A stretch of 6,226 bases of DNA, taken from the NCBI GenBank assembly GCA_020629335.1, contig JAHDDN010000327.1, positions 1-6,226 of the forward strand, read 5' to 3'. This document shows, piece after piece, positions 1 through 6,226 of the stretch (the first letter of the stretch is position 1; the number at the start of each line of letters is the position of its first letter). Made by a program: the position numbers and the translations under genes. This DNA comes from Chitinophagales bacterium (lineage in GTDB: Bacteria; Bacteroidota; Bacteroidia; Chitinophagales; UBA2359). The notes beneath the pieces were generated by a model. The model was given only the letters and a program-made list of their open reading frames with translations, had not been told where the DNA came from and ran no database searches.

Positions 1-199
1 AACACATCAAAATATACTTCATGAACATTACTTTTTTATTGATGTACCTTTCAAAAATCAAAGAATTAAAACTTATTAAAAGTGAAGATACTTACAAAAG
101 AACAGTAAGCAGATCCAAAATGTTTTGTGGTTTGAAATACAATTCAAGAAGAGAATAAATAAGTAAAAAAAGACAATAGCCTGCTTTTCAATTTTGTTT
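1..199. other. left edge, no confirmed gene: two conflicting hints of a neighbour
   Basis: No gene can be confirmed here. On the plus strand one frame is open from base 3 to a TAA at 156-158 (51 codons, containing MNITFLLMYLSKIKELKL). It could be the end of a convergent gene entering from the left, but I do not recognise it. On the minus strand, TTTG, a 19-base spacer and TAAGTTTT (68-98) resemble the Bacteroidota promoter consensus TTTG-N19-TAnnTTTG with one mismatch. ATG codons follow at 28 and 22 (MFMKYILMC, cut by the edge). Only one reading can be right, and in sequence this AT-rich both could be chance. Confidence 0.3.
168..188 (-). terminator. weak candidate intrinsic terminator after the Pycsar-type effector
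   Basis: On the minus strand, 11 bases past the effector stop, AAAAG can pair with CTTTT and CA with TG around a 6-base loop, with one bulged base. A run of seven T (165-171) overlaps and follows the 3' arm. The stem is short and AT-rich, so the hairpin would be weak. On the plus strand the same hairpin is followed by T-rich sequence, so it could act in both directions. It is a positional candidate only. Confidence 0.25.
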
Positions 200-1450
200 T
201 TAAAAAACTATTGCAATTAAAAACAGTGAAGAAGAAATGATTAGTCCAATAATGAAAATGTATAAAGAAATCCGAATCGCCCAATACTTTTTTTGCAGCG
301 TTTTCCCTAAATAATAAATGTCTTTGATCATAGTTGAATACAGGTATTCCTGATCGGACAACATCTCTAAAATCCCCCATTCATAATCCGTAAATTTCAT
401 ATTATGAAAATTACCAAAGAATAAAAGGTTCCCTTGTTTATCCATTATTTCTTCTTTAGTAAACTTTCCATGTGTATTATCCGGTAGTATCGAAATAACT
501 GCAAAAATTATAGAGAAGATAGCTGTAATCAGCATTGATATATTGGGTAATAAATCCATTGAAAACTCCGCCTCCATCCCCTGACTCTGAAATGCTCCGC
601 CAATAATCAAAGATAAAATAATAGCGTTTACTGAAATCATTATACTGGCTTTGCCGTCCACCATTCGATTTAGGGTATAATGATTTTTAGAAGTACTCCT
701 AAACATTGTCTGAATACCACGATCATCCCGGCCTTTGGAATTACCCAGATTCTTTTTGAGTTGCTTCAATTCAGCATCACTTATATCCAATTCCCTTTTT
801 AATGCGAAGTCCCTTTGTTTTTGTAGTTTTTTAGATTCCTTCTCTATCTTTTGAATCAGTCCTTCTAACTTTGGTTGCAATTCGTTTTCTCCGTAGTTTG
901 AGAAAAATTGAAAATTATTTAAAAATTGAAGTGACATCTCGAACCAGCCAGATTTACCTAAGGTCAAAGCATCTACCAATAAAAACTCCTGATATAATGT
1001 CTTTATGAATTTATATCCATCATTACTGGTAATTTCTGCTCTAAGCGCATCCTTGAATACTTTCTGAATTGGAGATAATGGTTTGTCATATTGAAGCGAA
1101 GAACTTTCAATCAAATTAAGAACTATTTCTCTATCCGTTTCCTCGACTCCAACTGCACTTAGAATTTCTTTGGCAATAGAAGTACTAAATGGAACGACCT
1201 TATCAAATAAATCAGGAGCATTTTCTACTGCTCCAAACTTTTCGAAGTCTCTAAAGCCCGAATAAACCAACCAACCGGCCATTATGCATTGATTCTTTTC
1301 CTTTTCTGAAAGTGGCTCCGCTTCACAAATCGTCTCAATCCAGATAATTAGTCTTTTATGATATTCAAAGTTGTGATACACGAATTTGTCAGAAAATTCT
1401 TCTACAATTATCTGTGTAGCTAAGGTTTCTATTTTTTGTAGTTTATCCAT
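200..1450 (-). CDS. Pycsar-type effector: degenerate HD domain plus DUF5706/PycTM membrane module
   Basis: This 416-residue protein belongs to the HD-DUF5706 proteins of Bacteroidota, annotated as Pycsar system effectors. PycTM effectors respond to cyclic CMP or UMP made during phage infection and damage the inner membrane. Residues about 20-165 align with an HD phosphohydrolase domain (YHNFEYHKRL at 25-34, MAGWLVYSGF at 57-66, FKDALRAEI at 132-140). Residues 190-238 are a charged, Lys/Glu-rich likely coiled coil. The DUF5706 module starts at RGIQTMFRSTSKNH (244-257) and runs through MVDGKASIMISVNAIILSLI, FFGNFHNM, and YLYSTMIKDIYYLGKTLQKKY. Predicted membrane helices lie at about 268-285, 304-322 and 392-413. 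The canonical HD metal ligands appear to be replaced: Y30 for His, V62-Y63 for His-Asp, and probably L136 for Asp. The gene lies 93 bp after the barrel gene, and no cyclase is present in the window. The DUF5706 call is firm. Defence function is inferred from the family. Confidence 0.92.
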   Translation of the reverse strand: MDKLQKIETLATQIIVEEFSDKFVYHNFEYHKRLIIWIETICEAEPLSEKEKNQCIMAGWLVYSGFRDFEKFGAVENAPDLFDKVVPFSTSIAKEILSAVGVEETDREIVLNLIESSSLQYDKPLSPIQKVFKDALRAEITSNDGYKFIKTLYQEFLLVDALTLGKSGWFEMSLQFLNNFQFFSNYGENELQPKLEGLIQKIEKESKKLQKQRDFALKRELDISDAELKQLKKNLGNSKGRDDRGIQTMFRSTSKNHYTLNRMVDGKASIMISVNAIILSLIIGGAFQSQGMEAEFSMDLLPNISMLITAIFSIIFAVISILPDNTHGKFTKEEIMDKQGNLLFFGNFHNMKFTDYEWGILEMLSDQEYLYSTMIKDIYYLGKTLQKKYWAIRISLYIFIIGLIISSSLFLIAIVF

Positions 1451-1543
1451 TGTAATTATTGTAAACTTGAACTCCGATCGTTATAAATGCTGAATTCCTT
1501 TTAGCGCTAAAGCTCAATAGACTCATAAGCAAATAGCCATTGA
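1451..1543. other. 93-bp spacer between barrel and effector genes, with a 12-bp perfect palindrome
   Basis: The spacer contains TTTAGCGCTAAA (1500-1511), a perfect 12-bp palindrome without a loop, about 50 bp upstream of the effector ATG. There is no hairpin followed by a T run, so no intrinsic terminator separates the barrel gene from the effector, and read-through is possible. I found no promoter with both Bacteroidota boxes at proper spacing. The palindrome sits where an operator could lie, but a single site of this size may be chance. Confidence 0.3.
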
Positions 1544-3040
1544 TCAAAACTTATAACTTAATGTTGGAGCAATGTGAAATATATTCTCGGCTTCACCTGT
1601 AGCCGACTGGAAGGCTCCTGCGATATAATAGCTTGTATCTAAATTAAAACTGAGATGCCTGTTAAATTTATAGTCCAATCTTAAGCCTAATTGATTTCCT
1701 AAATATTTTGATCCTGTATTAACGCCCTCTCTTAATATTCTGCCTGGGGGGCTATAGACATGGTCATTGGCTGACATCCTCCAGAAAAACACATACTCAA
1801 AAAGTATTTTTACTTTATCATTAGGTTGCACCGTGATCAAGGGGTGGAGAGAAATTAAATTAATTGGTACGAGTGTAGATGCCAGGTTGTATACATTAGG
1901 ACTCACGTATAAAGAATTGAAGGTTTCTAATTTACCATCTCCAGTATTCTTGTCTCCACTTGCGAAAACTAATTTAAGCCCTGGAGTAAGTTGCCATTTA
2001 TCTTTTGAAATAATGTACCCCCAGTCAGTTTCCACATTATAGGCACGGATATCATTACCATTATTTTTACCAAATTGGTAAATAATCTCTGTATTGTATT
2101 TCAATCGTTTGCCTATTAAACCAAAACGACGCAAGCCAATCGTATGTCTTGTTTCTTCACCCGCCACATCACTTAATACAACCATATCAGAATGAAATCC
2201 TATATAGTATAATTCGTTCGATCCCGTTACACCTTTTAATTTAAACTGAGAGTAAGCCCCCCAAAGGTTTGCATTAGGAGCATCGCGATTAAATAGTGTA
2301 AAATCATTATCGAACACTTCTGTTTGAGTACGGACTTCTTTCCCATAGAAGATTTGCACATTAATCTTCTCCATGTCAATTATTGCCCGAGCCAAATCAA
2401 AGTCCTGACGAATATTCGGACCTTCTCTAAGTGTGATCAATCGGGAAGTACCAAACTTGAGTTCTTGCCTTCCAAAACGCAGAGATACTTTTTTATCCCC
2501 TTGAAAACGAAAGGGCAATTCAATAAATAATTGATGAAAATCTAATACATCGTACTGAGGTAATTGTTTTGCATGGCTAGTAAATCCATGGTATAATTCC
2601 GCGAATACTCTGAACTTTTCTCCGATCACCAAATTGCTATGAAAAGAGATACGTTGAGAATAGAAACTCACCTTTTCCTTATTCCATTTCCTATTGGAAA
2701 AATGTTCCAACCGCGGGCGCATTTCACCACCTATTGAAAAGTAAGCATCCCGTTTTTCATTAAATGGAATAAATTTAACCGGATCAAAGAAATCTTTTAA
2801 ATAAGGGTTTGTTGTCGGATTCCTGAGGTAGGTATAATTTTCTTTTGCTCGAAAAGCATTATAGGCGGGTGCTTGCTTTTTCACTTGAATAGAACTATCA
2901 ACCGATTCTTGTCCTACCCCTTCATGAGTAATTAAAATTAGCACCAAAAAAGTAATTATACCTTTCCAGGTATATGCTTTCCAATAATTCAAAAAATTAC
3001 CAATTTCAGCACTAGATATGAATTGATTCGTTTTCACCAT
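1544..3040 (-). CDS. alginate export family outer-membrane beta-barrel protein
   Basis: This 498-residue protein is predicted to be an outer-membrane channel of the alginate-export family (PF13372), related to AlgE but used in many bacteria for varied substrates. A hydrophobic segment at residues 27-38 followed by HEGVGQ looks like a signal sequence cut near residue 43. Its positive N-terminal region is unusually long (26 residues), and no internal Met offers a shorter start. Family landmarks are visible: SIGGEMRPRLEHF (from 92), LRFGRQELKFGTSR with REGPNIRQDFD (187-215), ASGDKNTGDGK (370-380), and FEYVFFWRMSANDHVY followed by YLGNQLGLRLDYKFNRHLSF. It ends in YKF, and a terminal aromatic residue is usual for BAM-inserted barrels. 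Its ATG shares one base with the stop of the large-subunit gene (TAATG), which suggests translational coupling. Alginate transport itself is not implied, since no alginate genes are present. A role in moving the oxidoreductase's substrate or product is an inference. Confidence 0.92.
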   Translation of the reverse strand: MVKTNQFISSAEIGNFLNYWKAYTWKGIITFLVLILITHEGVGQESVDSSIQVKKQAPAYNAFRAKENYTYLRNPTTNPYLKDFFDPVKFIPFNEKRDAYFSIGGEMRPRLEHFSNRKWNKEKVSFYSQRISFHSNLVIGEKFRVFAELYHGFTSHAKQLPQYDVLDFHQLFIELPFRFQGDKKVSLRFGRQELKFGTSRLITLREGPNIRQDFDLARAIIDMEKINVQIFYGKEVRTQTEVFDNDFTLFNRDAPNANLWGAYSQFKLKGVTGSNELYYIGFHSDMVVLSDVAGEETRHTIGLRRFGLIGKRLKYNTEIIYQFGKNNGNDIRAYNVETDWGYIISKDKWQLTPGLKLVFASGDKNTGDGKLETFNSLYVSPNVYNLASTLVPINLISLHPLITVQPNDKVKILFEYVFFWRMSANDHVYSPPGRILREGVNTGSKYLGNQLGLRLDYKFNRHLSFNLDTSYYIAGAFQSATGEAENIFHIAPTLSYKF

Positions 3041-5220
3041 TAGCTTGACAATGCTTCCAAAACTCTCTCTGGTGTAAATGGTAAGTGTCTTAATCTTTTA
3101 CCTGTTAATGCAAAAAAAGCATTAGCAACTGCACAAGCGACTAAGGGTGTACTTGACTCTCCTAAGCCTGTTGGAGGAGTAGCGGTAGGCAGTAATTCTG
3201 TTTCAATGGTTTCTGGAAGCTCGTGCATCCTAATGATGGGATAATCATTGAAATTATTCTGTTGTACTTCTCCATTGACAATAGTGATTCGCTCATTGAA
3301 AACACTACTCAAGCCCATAACCACACCACCTTCTATTTGTGCTTTTACACTATCTGGTTGGATGACGATACCTGCATCATGAGCAGACCAAAAATGATGC
3401 ACTTTGATTTTTCCTGTTTCAGAGTCTAGCGATATTTCACATATCCCTGAAGAGAAGGTCCGACTTCTTTCGAGAAATGCGACACCTCTTGCACGGTCTT
3501 TAGGTAATGACTTCCCCCAATTTGCCATAGCAGCAACTTTTTCTAAAGTAGCCAATGCTCTGGGCTCCAGAATCTTTTTCCGAAATTCAATCGGGTCGGT
3601 ATTTTGTTTTGCAGCAAGCTCGTCCATCATACATTCTATAGCGAACTTATTCGTACCATGTCCAACAGATCGCCAATGTTTAACCCGAATGCCTTGTGAA
3701 ACAATGTGCATCTCAACCTTATGATTAGGAATATTATATCCATTAATATCCGAACCGTCCGCAATCAAGCGTTCGCCATCTCCAACGACTGAATGTAAAA
3801 ATCCCACAAGGTTTCCATTATTATCAGTGTAAGCTTTTAACCTTTGAAGGCTTGCAGGACGATACATGCCATAGTGCAAATCATCTTCTCTTGCCCAGAG
3901 TAATTTAACTGGTCTTGGTGCTACCTCTTTGGCCATGAGCGCTGCTTCCACACCATAATCCGATAAGGTTCGTCTACCAAAACCACCTCCAAGATATTGT
4001 TGATGTATAGTTACCTTAGAAGGGGCGATACCCAGGGCTTTGGCTACATCTTCTTTAGTGCCTACCCCATTCTGTGTACCTATCCAAACTTCAGCAGAAG
4101 CTCCATCTTTGGCTACTCTGGCTACTGAATTGAGTGGCTCTTGTTGAGCATGATAGATATAATCGTTTTTGTAATCAAAAGAATACTCATGAGCTGCATT
4201 CGATTTTGTAGCAGCAATATCTCCATCATCATGTACTACTTTTCCTGCTTTTCCACTTGCCAATACTTCCTCATAAGCATCAAAAGTGTCAGCAGAATTA
4301 AAGCCTGATGCCTTACTTTCACTCCATTCTATATCCAGCTTATATTTTGTTCGAAAAGCTAGCCCCATGTCTTTAGTAATGAAACCAATTCCATGACCTA
4401 AATTATAAACGCCGACAACTCCTTCCATTGCCAATACTTCTTCTCTATTTTTTAACCTTGGTTTTGCACCATGTAAGCGTCCTCTATTCATCATGGCATA
4501 CAGCATGCCCGGCAATTTCACATCTATAGCAAACTGGGCAGTACCATTTACTTTATGAGGAATATCATATCGAAGAACTTGTTTTCCAATCAGTCTAAAG
4601 TTTTTAGGTTTTTTTAATTGATCATCTGGGATAATTGGTATGGAGCTGGGCATTTCTAAAATCGGGACCACTTCCCCATAGGTCATTTCTTTATTACTAG
4701 TCTTGTGTATAATTTTACTAGGCCCTGTACTCAATTCCTTTATATCCACACCCCAGTGCTTTGCTACACTATTTAACAAAACATATCGTGCTTGTGCACC
4801 TGCTTGTCTTAGTACAGGGTAATAAGACATGACACCTGTTGATCCAAAAGTCAGCATTGTTTGCCCCTTAAATGGCAGCTCTCTGCCATAGAGATCCTCA
4901 TCCTGAGCAGCAAATTCTACATTTACTTTACTCCAATCAGCGTCCATTTCTTCTGCAAATATTAATGGCAAAGCTGTCATAGAGCCTTGCCCCATTTCTG
5001 TTGCAGGACTATATATTGTAATACTTCCATCCGCCCTCAATTGTACCCAGGCATTAACTGCATTTTCTTTTATTACAGCTTTAATTTCTTTTGGGTCACT
5101 ACAAGAAAGGAATTGCGGAAAAATTCCTGCTCCACCAATCAACAGTGTAATACCACCAGTATTTTTTATAAACCTTCTTCGGGAAAGAATTGATTTTTGA
5201 TCTGTTTTTTCTATTTGCAT
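3040..5220 (-). CDS. Tat-exported molybdopterin-binding large subunit (xanthine dehydrogenase family, IorB-like)
   Basis: This 726-residue protein is the catalytic subunit of a molybdenum hydroxylase, which typically hydroxylates an N-heterocycle or oxidises an aldehyde with water as oxygen donor. Residues 13-19 read SRRRFIK, a textbook twin-arginine motif, followed by a hydrophobic stretch (about 24-38). C40 after FLS could be a weak lipobox. Cofactor and active-site motifs follow: MGQGSM (76-81), a hammerhead domain (about 220-305), QQEPLN (359-364), GGGFGRR (411-417), and GLGE (685-688), whose E688 is the expected catalytic glutamate. The order and length match IorB rather than CO dehydrogenase or three-subunit xanthine dehydrogenase. 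The frame is open back to a TTG at 5301, inside the small-subunit gene. The ATG at 5220 is preferred because it puts the twin arginines 13 residues in and leaves a 58-bp gap. The stop overlaps the next start. The substrate cannot be read from sequence. Confidence 0.95.
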   Translation of the reverse strand: MQIEKTDQKSILSRRRFIKNTGGITLLIGGAGIFPQFLSCSDPKEIKAVIKENAVNAWVQLRADGSITIYSPATEMGQGSMTALPLIFAEEMDADWSKVNVEFAAQDEDLYGRELPFKGQTMLTFGSTGVMSYYPVLRQAGAQARYVLLNSVAKHWGVDIKELSTGPSKIIHKTSNKEMTYGEVVPILEMPSSIPIIPDDQLKKPKNFRLIGKQVLRYDIPHKVNGTAQFAIDVKLPGMLYAMMNRGRLHGAKPRLKNREEVLAMEGVVGVYNLGHGIGFITKDMGLAFRTKYKLDIEWSESKASGFNSADTFDAYEEVLASGKAGKVVHDDGDIAATKSNAAHEYSFDYKNDYIYHAQQEPLNSVARVAKDGASAEVWIGTQNGVGTKEDVAKALGIAPSKVTIHQQYLGGGFGRRTLSDYGVEAALMAKEVAPRPVKLLWAREDDLHYGMYRPASLQRLKAYTDNNGNLVGFLHSVVGDGERLIADGSDINGYNIPNHKVEMHIVSQGIRVKHWRSVGHGTNKFAIECMMDELAAKQNTDPIEFRKKILEPRALATLEKVAAMANWGKSLPKDRARGVAFLERSRTFSSGICEISLDSETGKIKVHHFWSAHDAGIVIQPDSVKAQIEGGVVMGLSSVFNERITIVNGEVQQNNFNDYPIIRMHELPETIETELLPTATPPTGLGESSTPLVACAVANAFFALTGKRLRHLPFTPERVLEALSS

Positions 5221-5278
5221 GATGCTCAAAATTTGAAAATGGAAAGCGATTTTTTTTGAGAGGTAATTTGAGTCAAGC

Positions 5279-5737
5279 TTATTCTTTAGTAGCTTTTTCA
5301 ACGGCTTTAATAATCCTTAAATAAGTCCCACACCTACATAGGTTAGCTGACATATGCTGAATAATTTCTTTTCTTGAGGGACTTGGATTATCCGCGAGCA
5401 AAGAAGCTGCTTGCATGATTTGCCCAGACTGGCAATAACCGCATTGAGGCACCTGCATGTCTATCCAGGCTTTTTGGAGTGGATGCGAATTATCACTGGA
5501 GAGGCTTTCAATAGTCGTGACTTTTTGTCCTTCACTTACCGAATCAACAGGTGTAATACAACTTCTCACAGCCTTCCCATTTACGTGGACTGTGCAAGCT
5601 CCACAAGCGCCAATTCCACAACTAAACTTAGTCCCCATTAAACCTAAATGCTCTCTAATTATCCAGAGTAAACGAGTTTCCTTCGAAGTCTCTATTTCAT
5701 AATTTTCACCATTAACATTAATTGTATACTTTACCAT
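5279..5737 (-). CDS. [2Fe-2S] small subunit of a molybdenum hydroxylase (IorA-like)
   Basis: This 152-residue protein is the iron-sulfur subunit that passes electrons away from the molybdenum centre of the large subunit encoded next to it. Residues 1-75 form a plant-type ferredoxin domain with ligands C40, C45, C48 and C60 (segment CGIGACGAC). Residues 76-150 form the helical [2Fe-2S] domain of the xanthine dehydrogenase family with C99, C102, C134 and C136 (segments QCGYCQSGQ and NLCRCGTY). All eight cluster cysteines are present, and the length is normal for IorA/CoxS-type subunits (about 150-170). It has no signal peptide, so if it works outside the cytoplasm it must be carried through Tat by the large subunit. 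The ATG start gives a complete ferredoxin fold. Upstream there is no recognisable Shine-Dalgarno sequence. It appears to be the first gene of the operon. The true substrate is unknown. Confidence 0.96.
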   Translation of the reverse strand: MVKYTINVNGENYEIETSKETRLLWIIREHLGLMGTKFSCGIGACGACTVHVNGKAVRSCITPVDSVSEGQKVTTIESLSSDNSHPLQKAWIDMQVPQCGYCQSGQIMQAASLLADNPSPSRKEIIQHMSANLCRCGTYLRIIKAVEKATKE

Positions 5738-6226
5738 AGCACATAAATTTTATAAGGCTAAAAAGCAGGCCTGATATTAATTTGTTATATGCTAAAGGTA
5801 ATAGTAGTGCAAGAACATAAATGGTAAAAACATACCTTTTTAAGGTGAAAACCAGAAAGCAAAATTTAGAAAAAGAACTTACTGTTTATCTCCCAAAATT
5901 TGAGGAAAAGTCCGAACAGTTTATCATTGAATAACAGATCATTTTTCTCTTTCAACTTTGGCTGATATTATAATAGTGAAACAGAAGCCCGCCTAAAAAT
6001 CGCTAGCATTGAAGGTGATATTAAGATTGCATATTCCACTAAAACTATCAACAAGCACAAAAGCTACACCTGAAACTCGTGTATTGAAAAGATCAACTCT
6101 TTAGGATTTGTAGTCATTACCTTTTGTCATATTTACGGCAACATTAGTATTCAAGATGGCTCATTATGCAGTAAAATCAAGGCTCAAGGGAGGTAACAAG
6201 GACAAAAGACTATGAAGAAAAGGACA
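5738..6226. other. gene-poor right edge upstream of the oxidoreductase operon
   Basis: No convincing gene was found in these 489 bases. They must hold the operon's leader and probably its promoter, but no well-spaced TTTG/TAnnTTTG pair is visible on the minus strand. Near matches such as TATGTTTT and TAAATTTT have 25-base spacers. Three weak coding hints lie on the plus strand: (a) an ATG frame at 5821-5934 of 37 codons (MVKTYLFKVKTRKQ...), with no ribosome site; (b) a frame from 5870 to 6196 interrupted only by TGA at 5963 and 6071, containing SETEARLKIASIEGDIKIAY, which may be a decayed gene; (c) an ATG at 6212 (MKKRT..., cut by the edge) with AAGGA nine bases upstream, which could start a divergent gene. 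None is recognised. Confidence 0.35.

Noticed and set aside
178..188. Ten-base inverted match between GCCTGCTTTT (179-188) and AAAAGCAGGC (5761-5770), considered as element ends
   Set aside because: Matches of this length are expected by chance many times in 6 kb, there is no extension or target duplication, and the DNA between is ordinary operon sequence.
144..380. Minus-strand open frame of 78 codons overlapping the effector's 3' end
   Set aside because: It overlaps the membrane-helix coding region of the effector in another frame. Its Phe-rich composition reflects the shifted reading.
1767..2042. Plus-strand open frame of 91 codons opposite the barrel gene
   Set aside because: It lies wholly inside a gene with strong family motifs on the other strand and shows no recognisable domain. 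Other plus-strand frames at 2324-2530, 3223-3724, 4987-5193 and 5411-5702 were rejected for the same reason.
1544..3040. Barrel gene as evidence for alginate biosynthesis or export
   Set aside because: The family is broad and no alginate biosynthetic gene is present. The operon context points to the oxidoreductase.
5221..5301. A longer large-subunit protein starting at TTG 5301, overlapping the small-subunit gene
   Set aside because: It would add 27 residues ahead of the Tat signal and use a rare start codon. The ATG at 5220 gives a normal twin-arginine signal peptide.
5963..6073. The two in-frame TGA codons as recoded selenocysteine or alternative-code codons
   Set aside because: The frame has no recognised protein, no supported start, and no SECIS-like hairpin that I can see. 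The genes in this window use the standard code, including TGA as the stop of the barrel gene.

Overview
The window is AT-rich and carries four clear genes, all on the minus strand. It most likely comes from a Bacteroidota genome, probably a Cytophagales-like marine or soil bacterium. The evidence is the low GC content, the scarcity of Shine-Dalgarno sequences upstream of starts, an outer-membrane barrel ending in Phe, and an HD-DUF5706 Pycsar-type effector of the architecture typical of this phylum. The genus cannot be fixed from the sequence alone.

Layout in transcription order (right to left): (1) a [2Fe-2S] small subunit at 5279-5737 and (2) a Tat-exported molybdopterin large subunit at 3040-5220. 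Together they make a two-subunit molybdenum hydroxylase of the isoquinoline 1-oxidoreductase (IorAB) type. (3) An alginate-export-family outer-membrane beta-barrel at 1544-3040 shares one base with the large-subunit stop codon (TAATG). These three genes look like one operon: a periplasmic oxidoreductase plus an outer-membrane channel that may admit its substrate or release its product. (4) After a 93-bp gap comes a 416-residue membrane protein at 200-1450 with an N-terminal HD-like domain, a coiled coil and a C-terminal three-helix DUF5706/PycTM module. This is a Pycsar-type anti-phage effector.

The main point of interest is that effector. Its HD-like domain appears to have lost the metal-binding residues that define HD phosphohydrolases, and no pyrimidine cyclase lies next to it in this window. 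It may be an orphan effector whose former enzyme domain now only binds a ligand.

The edges are poor in genes. The left 199 bp hold a weak hairpin and two mutually exclusive hints of a neighbouring gene. The right 489 bp hold no convincing gene, only a 37-codon open frame, an interrupted reading frame that could be a decayed gene, and a possible start codon 15 bases from the window end. No RNA gene, CRISPR array, insertion sequence or long repeat was found.
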